64,000 bases of DNA from the NCBI GenBank assembly GCA_016713965.1, contig JADJOC010000008.1:29095-93094 (forward strand), read 5' to 3'. The DNA is from Chitinophagaceae bacterium. GTDB taxonomy: Bacteria; Bacteroidota; Bacteroidia; Chitinophagales; Chitinophagaceae. The notes under the pieces are model-generated. The model was given only the letters and a program-made list of their open reading frames with translations, had not been told where the DNA came from and did no database searches. Numbering within the stretch: the first letter of the stretch is position 1; each line of letters opens with the position of its first letter. Positions 41,619 through 50,328 of the stretch are shown piece after piece. A program made the position numbers and the translations under genes.

Positions 41619-41936
41619 ATGCTAAACACAATCAAACAAATTTTAGGTTTCGGCCCCAAAGTGGACTATGCCGAATTAGTAAAAAAGGGCGCAACTATTT
41701 TAGACGTTCGTAGTAAAGGCGAATATGCCGGAGGGCACATCAAAGGTTCAATTAATATTTCGGTTGACATTTTAAGTAATAATTTGAACAAGCTCAAAGA
41801 CAAAAACAAGCCCATCATTACCTGCTGTGCTTCAGGAATGCGAAGTGCATCTGCAAAAAATATTTTAAAATCAAACGGCTTTACTGAAGTGTACAATGGT
41901 TTCGCTTGGAGCAGTTTGCAAAACAAAATACTCTGA
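41619..41936 (+). CDS. Single-domain rhodanese
   Basis: I chose the Met at 41619 (MLNTIKQILGFGP) because the rhodanese domain starts soon after. The 105 residues include ILDVRSKGEYAGGHIKGS and the active-site loop CCASGMRSASA with a catalytic Cys. It transfers sulfane sulfur and fits the persulfide-handling cluster. Confidence 0.85.
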   Translation: MLNTIKQILGFGPKVDYAELVKKGATILDVRSKGEYAGGHIKGSINISVDILSNNLNKLKDKNKPIITCCASGMRSASAKNILKSNGFTEVYNGFAWSSLQNKIL

Positions 41937-42035
41937 CAATACTAAGCAGAAGTGGTTTGCACCGGAATACCAACTATACCTTTGAGCAGGAAAATTCAAT
42001 ACAGCTGTATTTTTCTTATCTAAACAAATAAAAAT

Positions 42036-42293
42036 ATGAAACAAAGATTATTAACAAAATGGACTTTTACAAGGGTTCTGTATATCATTATGGGAGGCTT
42101 TGTAATCATTCAGTCCATTATGATCAGGCAATGGCCCGGTGTAGCATTGGGCAGTTATTTTGCCTCAATGGGCTTGTTCGCCTTTGGTTGTGCATCCGGA
42201 AATTGTTTTAGCGGCAATTGTGAAGCAGGGCCACAACAAAAATCAAACACAACTATTCAGGATGTGAAATTTGAAGAAGTAAAAACAAAATAA
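42036..42293 (+). CDS. Small membrane protein with Cys-rich loop
   Basis: Eighty-five residues, two hydrophobic helices (LYIIMGGFVIIQSIMI and GVALGSYFASMGLFAF), then GCASGNCFSGNCEAG with three Cys. It is typical of uncharacterised membrane proteins in rhodanese-thioredoxin clusters. It ends one base before the thioredoxin start. Confidence 0.7.
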   Translation: MKQRLLTKWTFTRVLYIIMGGFVIIQSIMIRQWPGVALGSYFASMGLFAFGCASGNCFSGNCEAGPQQKSNTTIQDVKFEEVKTK

Positions 42294-42294
42294 A

Positions 42295-42597
42295 ATGGCA
42301 GAAACATTTTCAGAAATCATCAATAGTGAAACGCCAACCCTGGTAGATTTTTTTGCTGAGTGGTGTGGGCCTTGTAAAATGATGAAACCCATTTTAGAAG
42401 AGCTGAAATCTAAAATTGGCGACAAAGCAAAAATCATAAAAATTGATGTGGACAAAAATCCGAAAGTATCTGGTGCCTATCAAATTCAGGGAGTGCCAAC
42501 ATTAATACTTTTCAAAAACGGAAAAATTATTTGGCGGCAATCCGGTGTTGCTTCAGCAAAAAATCTTCAACAAATCATTAGTAAGCATTTAAGCTAA
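42295..42597 (+). CDS. trxA: Thioredoxin
   Basis: A 100-residue thioredoxin with FFAEWCGPCKMMKPIL, the canonical WCGPC redox site, and the cis-proline loop GVPTLILFKNGK. It can reduce persulfides or the rhodanese enzymes of this cluster. It directly abuts the preceding membrane-protein gene. Confidence 0.92.
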   Translation: MAETFSEIINSETPTLVDFFAEWCGPCKMMKPILEELKSKIGDKAKIIKIDVDKNPKVSGAYQIQGVPTLILFKNGKIIWRQSGVASAKNLQQIISKHLS

Positions 42598-42917
42598 GTG
42601 AGAAAATTTTATTCGATAGGATAGGCTTAGTTTTAATTCAATTCGCCGGGTTGTGTGCCTACTTTACATATAAAACTCTTTAGGGCCAATCAAAGAGGTG
42701 TAGTTGATGTCAAATTTTTCTTGTTCCGATTACACAAACTTTTTGCATAGTCCCCAACTAAGTGATGTGAGCCCTTATATTACTCCTATTTGTATTTATA
42801 TATACGTATTTGCTTGTTACGCAGGTTAATACAAGTCATGCCGTGTGGACTTTTTTCAAGTACAATATTACCAACTACTACATCAGTATTATTTACGATA
42901 TTTTTTAAATTGAAATA
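42598..42917. other. Intergenic region without a recognised feature
   Basis: About 320 AT-rich bases between thioredoxin and the Panacea gene end. I see no ORF with family resemblance and no clear hairpin. Confidence 0.5.
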
Positions 42918-43623
42918 TTATATAGCCAATAAGTCGAATGCATAAGTTTGATAATTAATTATCTTTTTTTCATTATGTAATTCAATCCATCCTTTTTCTT
43001 TATGACTTAAATCAACCAAATCCCAAGTAGAAGTATCTTTAAAATTTTCTGCAATTATATCAATAATGATTTGCTCACTTTTATTAAATAGTTTACAATC
43101 ATAATTTCCCTGTGTTATAAAAATTCTCTGTTGCAGAACCATCTTTGCCTTTAATCCAATTAGAAAAAATAATCTCTTCATTTTCTAAATAAGCATATAT
43201 ATTGTCATAGTAGGTAGGCACGGGGCCATATTGAATAGCTCTATAAGATAAACCTGTAATTGAAAATCCAGTTAATTTATAACTTAAAAAATCAGAATAA
43301 AATAATAACTTATTTAATTTTAACCGGTCATTAAATTCACTTTTACATTTTGTAATATATGCAATTAAAACATTTGCTAATTTTTCTTTATTAGGTCTTT
43401 TATATCCAGTAAAGCTATTTGGTTCACTATGTTGATTTAATCTAAATTGAAAAATATCGTTTACTTTTTTCCTGTCAATCAGAAATTGTATTTTCTCCAT
43501 TGCAGTGTTATACATCCCGTCATTAAAATAATGTTTTGCTTTTTCTAACATTACTTTAAATACTTCAGGAGCATTAGCCGTATATATTAAATTACCAATT
43601 GCCGGGGTTGTAAGCTTCCCCAA
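42918..43623 (-). pseudogene. Panacea (SocA-like, DUF4065) antitoxin, 3' part, separated by an IS3-type element
   Basis: Read leftward, it begins inside the IS flank and gives NLIYTANAPEVFKVMLEKAKHYF, then the Panacea block KLNKLLFYSDFLSYKLTGFSITGLSYRAIQYGPVP. A frameshift near 43110 leads to FNKSEQIIIDIIAENFKD and STWDLVDLSHKEKGW, the usual end of Panacea domains. Its 5' half lies on the other side of the element at 44856-45160. Panacea domains neutralise many unrelated toxins. Confidence 0.78.
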
Positions 43624-43676
43624 AACTAGTACGTTTTAAAAGTAGACAAAAATTGTAACTTTAAAAACGTAAAACA

Positions 43677-43943
43677 ATGAAAAAAAGTCAATTTAGCCCT
43701 GCCCAGATAGCAGGCATCCTCAAAGAGTTCGATAACGGCAAAACCGCAGAAGAGATCACCCGGGATCACGGTGTTAGCAAAGCATCGTTGTATAAATGGC
43801 GGCAGCGTTATGGCGGCATGGAAGCAACTGAGTTAAAACGAATAAAAGAGCTGGAAGAAGAAAATGCCCGGTTGAAAAAGATGTATGCCAACCTTGCCAT
43901 GGAGCTTGACACTGCCAAATACGTCATCGAAAAAAAGCTTTAA
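43677..43943 (+). CDS. IS3-family transposase OrfA
   Basis: Eighty-eight residues with a helix-turn-helix (QIAGILKEFDNGKTAEEITRD) then KASLYKWRQRYGG and a leucine-rich coiled coil (RIKELEEENARLKKMYANLA). This is the standard DNA-binding OrfA of IS3 elements. OrfB follows, and in this family a fusion is made by ribosomal slippage. Confidence 0.88.
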   Translation: MKKSQFSPAQIAGILKEFDNGKTAEEITRDHGVSKASLYKWRQRYGGMEATELKRIKELEEENARLKKMYANLAMELDTAKYVIEKKL

Positions 43944-43960
43944 AGCCTTGCGATAAATGA

Positions 43961-44808
43961 ATGATTATTGTTGATATGCGCAAAGAGCGGCCAAAAGACA
44001 TCAGCAAGGCGTGTCGTTTATTAAAGCTAAGCCGCAGCAGTCTGTGTTATACAAGTATAAAAGATGATGTAACGGTTATGGTACAACTGGAAAACCTTGC
44101 AAAACAGAACCCGGTAGAAGGTTTTTGGAAATGTTACTACCGCATCAGGAATACAGGACGGTTATTAACCATAAGAGGTTGCACAGGGTGTATAAAAGAT
44201 GGGCCTGCCCTTGCGACGTAAGGTAAAGAAACGTCTTGCTGCAAGAGTAAAGGAACCATTAAGCAAGCCTGATTATTTTACTCAAACCTGGAGCATAGAT
44301 TTTATGAGTGATGCCCTTAGCAATGGTACCAAGTTCCGCTCTTTTAATGTAATAGATGACTATAATAGGGAAATATTATTTATTGAAACTGATTATTCTT
44401 TAAAGAGTAGCCGGGTGATCTGGGTGCTTAAACATCTAATCAACCGTTATGGCAAACCTCAAAAATACGCATGGACAATGGGCCTGAGTTCGTAGCTAAG
44501 TTGTCCAGGCAATGGAGCGTGGCTAATGAGATCGAATTTAAATACATACAACCTGGCAAGCCTACTCAAAATGCCTATGTAGAACGTTTTAATAAAACAT
44601 ACAGGAATCTGTATTAGATGCTTATCTGTTTGACAGCATTGATGAGATAAGGGAGGTAACACAAACGTGGGTAGATGATTATAATTGTACCAGACCCCAT
44701 GATGCCCTTAATGGCCTGTCACCAAAAATATATAGAGAAAAAAACAATCAACCTATTGGCTGCGTTACGCTACGGCTACGCCTCCGCTTACTACGCCCAA
44801 TAGGTTGA
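43961..44808 (+). CDS. IS3-family transposase OrfB (frameshifted)
   Basis: The rve-type integrase domain is spread over several frames: VEGFWKCYYRIRNTGR, then NHKRLHRVYKRMGLPL, TWSIDFMSDALSNGTKFRSF, then DNGPEFVAKLS and YIQPGKPTQNAYVERFNKTYR, ending PHDALNGLSPKIY. The DDE residues are visible (Asp in SIDFM, Asp in DNGPEF, Glu in YVERFN). At least three indels are needed to join it. Confidence 0.8.
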
Positions 44809-44855
44809 ACGAAAACAACTATAATGATAAATTATTCTACTTTTGAACCGTACTA

Positions 44856-45160
44856 AAAATGGGAAGCCTACAACATAACCCTAAAACTTCACTCATTTTT
44901 ATAGCAGACAACTCATACTTTTCACGCAAAGAAATTATTTCTTCAGCAAATGGTATGCTATACTTCTCTCTATATTGGTTATAAGCTTGTAATAATGTTA
45001 CTGTATCTGTTTCTGTTGTTGTAAATTCTTCATTACACTTATTACATTTATAAAAATGTTCAATTACTTTAAATAGCTCTTTCCGATATGAAAGTTCTTT
45101 TGTTTGTTTTTCTAAATTCGCATACCCATCGCAATATGGGCATTCAATTACCTTTTTCAT
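44856..45160 (-). pseudogene. MqsA-like zinc-finger/HTH antitoxin, 5' part, separated by an IS3-type element
   Basis: From the ATG at 45160 it reads MKKVIECPYCDGYANLEKQ, with two Cys pairs (CPYC and CNKC), then YREKYSIPFAEEIISLREKYELSAIKMSEVLGL, a helix-turn-helix that runs into the IS end. The start overlaps the toxin stop by four bases. Fused with the Panacea part at 42918 it would form one zinc-finger/HTH/Panacea antitoxin, a known domain order. Confidence 0.75.
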
Positions 45161-45519
45161 GTTTTGTCCTTTTTTAGTGGGTAAGTAATTGGTTTTTCTG
45201 CTTTGTGAAAAGACATGCAATCAACTCTTTTGTTTGTCAACCCAAGGCTAATTTTTATATAAACTTCAATTCCCTTTATTTCTATACCAAATTCGTAATA
45301 ATCAGGTTTTGTTGGATCGGATCATAAGTGTCTTTATTGGGGCCAGTATAGTAATTATCACTTGTAAGTTGTTTTAGATATGTAATTCTGTCTATGGGTA
45401 AAATATCAATCTCAGCAACTGCGTCAACATTTTTAGTCCGTGGACGAAAGGCTATATCAAAAAAAATTATTTTATCTCTTAATTGGTGTAAAAAATTCAA
45501 TCTCATCAATTGTAGGCAT
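45157..45519 (-). CDS. MqsR-like toxin (frameshifted)
   Basis: Starting at MPTIDEIEF (ATG at 45519), an extra T shifts the frame. It continues HQLRDKIIFFDIAFRPRTKN, AEIDILPIDRITYLKQLTS and YYTGPNKDTY, then after a second break YEFGIEIKGIEVYIKISLG and MSFHKAEKPITYPLKK. This protein is a regular partner of Panacea antitoxins in Bacteroidota. I place it near MqsR-type toxins from gene order, not from certain active-site residues. If its antitoxin is really broken, the toxin must be inactive or otherwise controlled. Confidence 0.65.
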
Positions 45520-45659
45520 TTCATTGTAAAAATAGAGTTCAGCAAATTAAGACACAACTAAATAGTGTCAAATTTATATTTTATTATACAAAAATAACAC
45601 TTTATAGTGAAATAACTTGATTTTAGATATTATTTTAGAAATCGTATCCTATGCTAGCC

Positions 45660-45919
45660 TGTGGGGGAGGGAGAAAGAGATGACCGGACTGCCCTTTGTA
45701 TTTGCCGCATGGGTAAGTAATAAAAAACTGGATAATGATTTCTTAAAAGCGTTTAATAAAACTATTGGTTTTGGATTAAATAAATTAGGTGAAATTGTTA
45801 TTAAACAGCAATATAACCCGTTTGATTTAATGGAATATTATACAAAAAATATTCAATTCAAGCCTGGAGGTGATATCAGGGAAATAATTGAATTTTTTTT
45901 GTGTAAGGTGGGGGAGTGA
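45660..45919 (+). pseudogene. Partial duplicate of mqnA (3' third)
   Basis: The frame EMTGLPFVFAAWVSNKKLDN, then FLKAFNKTIGFGLNKLGEIV and EYYTKNIQFKPGGDI closely matches residues about 160-245 of the MqnA at 36132. The first two thirds are missing. It is a decayed or captured gene fragment with no catalytic N-terminal lobe. Upstream is GCTAGCCTGTGGGGGAGGG, which nearly recurs at 46476. Confidence 0.85.
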
Positions 45920-45937
45920 ATCCATCGCTGCAAAAAA

Positions 45938-45967
45938 AATAGCCCACTAAGTAATGGACTATTTTTT
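45938..45967 (-). terminator. Terminator of the Cys-rich peptide gene
   Basis: AATAGCCCA and TGGACTATT pair around ACTAAGTAA, with A and T runs on both sides. It lies 28 bases after the stop of the gene at 45995. Confidence 0.6.
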
Positions 45968-45994
45968 AATTTTAAATAAAATTATTACGAAATT

Positions 45995-46237
45995 TTAACC
46001 CATTCCTTCACATATAGATTGACAATCTGTGTCAGGTAAACAATTGCTTTTGCACTCATCTTTCGATGTTATATCTCTATGATGACTACATTTGCCATCA
46101 CAAGTATCATATCCACAGCTTACATTACAATCGGTTGCAGGGTTTTGTCCAGCTGCCAGGCCCCTTTTTTCGGGCGTACCCTTTAATTTTTGTTCTAAAA
46201 TACGCTCAATTAGCAATTGTTTTTTGTCTTGTTTCAT
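45995..46237 (-). CDS. Cys-rich small protein with four CX3C motifs
   Basis: Eighty residues. The N-terminal part (MKQDKKQLLIERILEQKLKG) is a charged helix without Cys. The C-terminal part has eight Cys at 37, 41, 46, 50, 62, 66, 72 and 76, forming CNVSC, CDGKC, CKSNC and CQSIC. There is no signal peptide. A charged leader followed by a Cys-dense core fits a modified peptide precursor or a metal-binding protein. I see no modifying enzyme nearby. It has its own terminator. Confidence 0.6.
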   Translation of the reverse strand: MKQDKKQLLIERILEQKLKGTPEKRGLAAGQNPATDCNVSCGYDTCDGKCSHHRDITSKDECKSNCLPDTDCQSICEGMG

Positions 46238-46705
46238 TTTTAATAGAAATTAAATTTTATGCTTACTCTAATTAAGGTTTTTCAGCTTCCACCTTTTATA
46301 TATAAACTACAGAAAAGGAATGAAAGGTTGGAAAAAAAGTTACTTTATTGCGATTTTTTATTTCCATAAAAAAGACATTAGAAAGATAAAAAAATCGCAA
46401 TAAGGCATCCCGGCTGTTAAGAATAATTAGAAGAATAAAAAAACGCCTATAAGAGGTATTATGTCTGGGTAGGTTAGCCTGTGGGAGGGGAGAAAAGTTA
46501 GTTTTGCGGTAGCGGAACTTTTCTTTTGAAGCCAAGCGGCTAGCGAGGGGTAGGGAAGGAGAGGTTTTGTGGGAGGTGTTTTTGTTTTTTGTTTTCAGCT
46601 AGCGGAGCGTTATCGAGCCGGAGGCGAGAAGAAATACTTAAAATAGAAAAGGGGCTGGCTAAACATTTAAAGCGATGTTTAGAAATGATAAAAAATATAA
46701 TCCTT
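46238..46705. other. Intergenic region with GC-rich patches
   Basis: TTGCGATTTTTTA and AAAAAATCGCAA around 46347-46402 form an inverted repeat. Further on, purine-rich patches such as GGTTAGCCTGTGGGAGGGG and CTAGCGGAGCGTTATCGAGC look like degraded repeats. I see no credible gene. Confidence 0.5.
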
Positions 46706-47286
46706 TTAATAATGACCCTTAATTTTGGAAGTGTCTAAAAGAAGCATTTTTAATTGACGAACCTCCATTTCGAGTAGTGAGTCGTGTTTTATTTGCGATT
46801 CTAATTTTATTGAGTCTATACTTTGTTTATGTTCTTCTTGAATTGCTCGCTGTTTCTCTCGGATACATGACTTTATCTGAATTACTGACACAATTATTCC
46901 AAAATTAAAGATGCTAATACATTAAACTTAGAAACAGAATTTGTTGTTTTTACCGAATTGGTTAATTTCTCCTGCCTTTCATCAGAAAGCACTTTTTCTA
47001 TTACATCTCTTCCTTGGGGAGTTATTTTAGAGCTTACCGGATTATTTTTATAATCAAATAAAACTGGTGCTTCTTTATCTGTTGACCATGAATTATATTC
47101 AATGCTATCAATTTCAATGAAATTTTTGCCTTGTAAAACACTCAATTCTGATCTAATTTTTTCTAAAAAATATTTATAATTTTCGCCTTTTTCAAATTTA
47201 TCGAAAAGGGGGATTAATGAATGAAAATTTAAGTAATCTCCATCTTTATAAAACTTATATAAATATTTAAGTATTTCTCTTTCCAT
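46706..47286 (-). CDS. Hypothetical HTH-membrane-coil protein (frameshifted)
   Basis: The first frame (MEREILKYLYKFYKDGDYLN, then VISSKITPQG-like SSKITPQGRDVIEKV) resembles a winged helix. It ends at a T-run near 46897. The next frame continues IFGIIVSVIQIKSCIREKQ, a short membrane helix, then a coiled coil (KQSIDSIKLESQIKHDSLLEM). Together they make about 190 residues. It is divergent from the TAC locus. The function is unknown. Confidence 0.5.
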
Positions 47287-47414
47287 AGCCACTAAAGTAT
47301 GCATTTATGTAGAAGGGTGCAATAAAGTGTCATTTATTCTACTTTTTGCTACATTTGTTAAAAAATTGTATTAATAATATCCCTCAATTTGTTAAATGTC
47401 CAAAAATAATTGGA

Positions 47415-47434
47415 TGTTTAGTTGCAACTAAACA
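47415..47434. promoter_or_regulatory. Perfect 20-bp palindrome, candidate TAC operator
   Basis: TGTTTAGTTGCAACTAAACA is its own reverse complement and ends 5 bases before the toxin start codon. A TACATTTG promoter-like element is at 47350-47357. It is probably bound by the HTH antitoxin encoded downstream, as in autoregulated toxin-antitoxin operons. Confidence 0.7.
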
Positions 47435-47439
47435 TTTTT

Positions 47440-47826
47440 ATGTCTAAATTTGTTACCCAAAGAGTTATTTCAATTAATGCCAAAGAATTAGTAGAACAGT
47501 TAGTAATTGATGGCATTAAACAATTAGACAAATTCGAAAAAGCATTAAAAGGCACAACTTACATAAGTGAATATCGTACTATATTAAAGTATATTGAACA
47601 TGCAGCTAATGGCAATAGTTTACCAGAAAAAAAATTTAAACTTCTAAAAGGGGTAAAAGATAATATAGTTGAATATGAATTTAAGAGTAAGCATATAAGA
47701 GTATATGCAATACAGATGCCGAATAATAAAATTATAATATTTCTAGGATATAAAAATACACAAGCATCGGATATAATTTCTTTTCGATCGTTAAAGAAAC
47801 GATATCTTGAATCATTAAATAAATAG
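47440..47826 (+). CDS. higB: HigB-like (RelE superfamily) toxin of a TAC system
   Basis: I chose the ATG at 47440 (MSKFVTQRVISIN) over the upstream TTG inside the palindrome. The 128 residues contain KKFKLLKGVKDNIVEYEFKSKHIRVYAI and NNKIIIFLGYKNTQ, typical of Gp49/HigB-like ribonucleases that cut mRNA on ribosomes. Toxin-first order, the HTH antitoxin next and a SecB-like chaperone third define a toxin-antitoxin-chaperone operon. Confidence 0.78.
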   Translation: MSKFVTQRVISINAKELVEQLVIDGIKQLDKFEKALKGTTYISEYRTILKYIEHAANGNSLPEKKFKLLKGVKDNIVEYEFKSKHIRVYAIQMPNNKIIIFLGYKNTQASDIISFRSLKKRYLESLNK

Positions 47827-47830
47827 TAAT

Positions 47831-48282
47831 ATGGAAAGAATAGAATTACTACGAAGTAGAGAATATTGGTTAACAGAAATTCAATTAAATCTTTTAATTT
47901 AATTGAAGATTATCGTAAAAACAATAATCTTAATAAAACTCAATTAGCAGAAAAATTAGGAGTTACAAAAGGATATATTAGCCAAATTCTAAACGGTGAT
48001 TTTGATCATAAGATTAGCAAATTTGTTGATCTTGCACTATCTTTTGATAAAGTGCCAATTATTACATATAAAGATTTAAAAAAGTGTATAGATGATGACA
48101 ACGTAAAGTAACCAGCATTTTCTCTAACAATTTATTTGGAGATTTTTATGAAACAAATTTTGATGAAATTCAAAAGTTCTTTATAAAAGTCCGCAAAAAA
48201 TCATGCTGAAAACGCCATTGAATTATGGGCACAGGGAGGAAAATCTGTTATTTCTGAAGAACAAATTATTACATATATCTAA
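47831..48282 (+). CDS. higA: HigA-like antitoxin with C-terminal extension (frameshifted)
   Basis: From MERIELLRSREYWLTEIQLN an indel in a T-run leads to FNLIEDYRKNNNLNKTQLAEKLGVTKGYISQIL, a clear helix-turn-helix. After DDDNVK a missing A hides an extension, VTSIFSNNLFGDFYETNFDE, then KFFIKVRK and NHAENAIELWAQGG, ending at 48282. An extension of this kind matches the chaperone-addiction tail of TAC antitoxins, which makes them depend on the SecB-like chaperone. It should also repress the operon through the palindrome. Confidence 0.72.
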
Positions 48283-48290
48283 ATGTCAGA

Positions 48291-48739
48291 ATGGAAGCGA
48301 ATCAAAAATATAATGTAAGGCTTGATAAAATTGAGTTATTAGATTTTATGTTCAAGCAAAAACCGAATAAAGACGATAAAGAATTTGAATTAAATAAGTA
48401 TGATTATAATATTAATGTTGAAAATAAAATTTTTCCAGAGAGAGAGTTATTTGTTCAAGTAGTAACTATTCATTTAAAGGAACATCAAAAAAACGATATT
48501 CTCGCTGGATTAACTTTGGCATTAGGTTTTTTCGTTGAAAATTTTAAAATAGTTTTTAAATTAGAAGAAGAAAAAAAGAATATGTAATTCCATTAAATTT
48601 AGAGGTAAATTTTCGAAATATATCTATATCAACATCAAGAGGGTTTTTATTTTCAAAATTAATGGGTACATATTTACATGGAGCCATTTTACCTATGGTT
48701 CAACTAAAACCTTTAGAAACTATTCTGCCTACACCATAG
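48291..48739 (+). CDS. SecB-like chaperone of the TAC system (frameshifted)
   Basis: The first 98 residues (KYNVRLDKIELLDFMFKQKP, then VQVVTIHLKEH and LTLALGFFVENFKIVF) match the strand pattern of SecB. One missing A near 48580 breaks the frame. The rest gives YVIPLNLEVNFRNISISTSRG and LHGAILPMVQLKPLET, the conserved SecB strand and proline loop. About 149 residues is the size of SecB. It lies 8 bases after the antitoxin and should shield the antitoxin tail from degradation. Confidence 0.72.
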
Positions 48740-48972
48740 GGTAGAATATCTTCGTAAAAATCTCCGCTAAAATCTTCTCCATGCAGCGCATGGAAAACAA
48801 AAAACAAAACATCCTCCCCAAAGCCGTGCTGGTAGCCTGTGCGCCTACTTAACATAATGTTAATTATAGGACTTTTTCATTTTCCTTATTTAGTTCATGA
48901 ATAAAGTTTTCAGGCTACGCATATATTTGTAGCCACATACCTATAACACAATTAAAATAATATACTATAACT

Positions 48973-49548
48973 ATGACAAAAATCAATAGCAATAAAAAAA
49001 AGTTACCGTCAGCAGAAACTGAAGAATTACTTAGTACATTAAAAGCCCGTTTTGAAAAAAACAATAACCGCCATAAAGGTCTTGAATGGGCAACAATACA
49101 CGCAAGACTGAAAGCCAATCCTGAAAAACTATGGTCGCTCCATGAAATGGAAATAACCGGTGGTGAACCGGATGTTGTTGCTGTTGATAAAAAAACAGGC
49201 GAATATATTTTTTATGATTGTTCTGCAGAAAGCCCCAAGGGCCGCAGAAGTTTTTGTTACGACCATGAAGCGCTGGAGAAAAGAAAAGAACACAAGCCAC
49301 AAAATAGCGCTGTTGAAATGGCGGCTGACATGGGCATTGAACTTTTAACGGAAGAACAATACCGGCATCTGCAGCAATTGGGTAACTTCGATACCAAAAC
49401 ATCAAGCTGGATAAAAACCCCTGCCGACATCAGGAAGCTTGGTGGTGCTGTCTTTATGGACCGCCGCTATAATACCGTTTTCTTATATCACAATGGCGCA
49501 GAATCTTACTATACCGGCAGGGCGTTTCGTGGTGCGCTAAGGGTTTAA
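48973..49548 (+). CDS. DUF4256 family protein
   Basis: A 191-residue soluble protein. The blocks LLSTLKARFEKN, LEWATIHARLKANPEKLWSL, MEITGGEPDVV, DCSAESPKGRRSFCYD and NSAVEMAADMGIELL match DUF4256, a widespread family of unknown function. It reads without frameshift and shows higher GC than its neighbours. Confidence 0.85.
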   Translation: MTKINSNKKKLPSAETEELLSTLKARFEKNNNRHKGLEWATIHARLKANPEKLWSLHEMEITGGEPDVVAVDKKTGEYIFYDCSAESPKGRRSFCYDHEALEKRKEHKPQNSAVEMAADMGIELLTEEQYRHLQQLGNFDTKTSSWIKTPADIRKLGGAVFMDRRYNTVFLYHNGAESYYTGRAFRGALRV

Positions 49549-49805
49549 ATTAAAAATTGGGGCTGTAAGCAGTATACCTTTGTTCAGCTTTTGTCCGGGC
49601 TATCCATTACAAGTCCGGCACAAAAGCCTTACTGCAAACCCTCACCGGGCTTTTCATTACTATCCCGCAGCCATTCATCAGTTGAATATTTGTTGGCAAA
49701 ATTTTAAAGCGGTATTTCTACACTCAGATTTAAATTATTCAATAAAATTTTTTTATTTGGTTAAAAAACTCCAATATTGTTTTTACTAAATAAATATTCA
49801 ATTTT
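49549..49805. other. Intergenic repeat-like region
   Basis: It contains TTTTGTCCGGGCTATCCATT, ACAAGTCCGGCACAAAAGCC and CACCGGGCTTTTCATTACTA, phrases with local inverted pairing (GTCCGG and CCGGGC). I see no gene. Confidence 0.4.
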
Positions 49806-50303
49806 ATGATTGATAATAATAATTCAGAATTAGAAAAACTATTTCAAAATTTAGATATAATTGGGTTTTCTCCTGTAGAAGAAAATTTTTTGACTGGTTC
49901 AAATTTCCCAGCCAATCTTAGTCTTACATTTAAGAATGATACCGCAATAGAAGCGATAGAATTTTATTATCTTTTTAGAAAAGAAGCAGAAAATTTTAGT
50001 ATTAAGGCTGTATTAAGTCCAACAACTGATGAGTTAATGGATTTTACATTAATAATAGTGAAAGAACTACCAGTAATAATAACAGCTAAAAATGTTAAGT
50101 ATAGAAAAGATAAGCTAGAATTGTTTGTTAAAAAACAACCTATTGATCAACCCATTTTTTTATTTATCACTGAAAATTGGGCTCCGAACACAATAAAAAA
50201 AATGGCTGAGATAGCAGAAAGAGCAACAGATACAAACTTTTCTCAATCAATATTAATAAATGCATGGAAATGTGTACCTTTTGATATTTCTCAAATGATT
50301 TAA
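49806..50303 (+). CDS. Hypothetical protein
   Basis: A 165-residue acidic soluble protein with no membrane segment. The middle (FTLIIVKELPVIITAKN, then KLELFVKKQPIDQPIFLFITENW) suggests a beta sheet. I do not recognise it. It starts a row of three rightward small genes with 25-217 base gaps, in an AT-rich accessory stretch. Confidence 0.5.
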   Translation: MIDNNNSELEKLFQNLDIIGFSPVEENFLTGSNFPANLSLTFKNDTAIEAIEFYYLFRKEAENFSIKAVLSPTTDELMDFTLIIVKELPVIITAKNVKYRKDKLELFVKKQPIDQPIFLFITENWAPNTIKKMAEIAERATDTNFSQSILINAWKCVPFDISQMI

Positions 50304-50328
50304 TTTATTACTTTTAAACACTAAATAT

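Larger units (their letters stand above)
43627..44855 (+). mobile_element. IS3-family insertion sequence
   Basis: TAGTACGTTTTAAAAGTAGA at the left and the complement of TAGTACGGTTCAAAAGTAGA at the right form imperfect 20-bp inverted ends. Inside are orfA and orfB. Outside these ends the flanks are also related as inverted copies (GTTGTAAGCTTCCCC left, GGGAAGCCTACAAC right), so the true ends may lie about 19 bases further out. I found no convincing direct target duplication. Confidence 0.82.

Noticed and set aside
46296..46535. Leftward 79-codon frame
   Set aside because: Basic, low-complexity translation through an inverted repeat and GC-rich patches, with no support.
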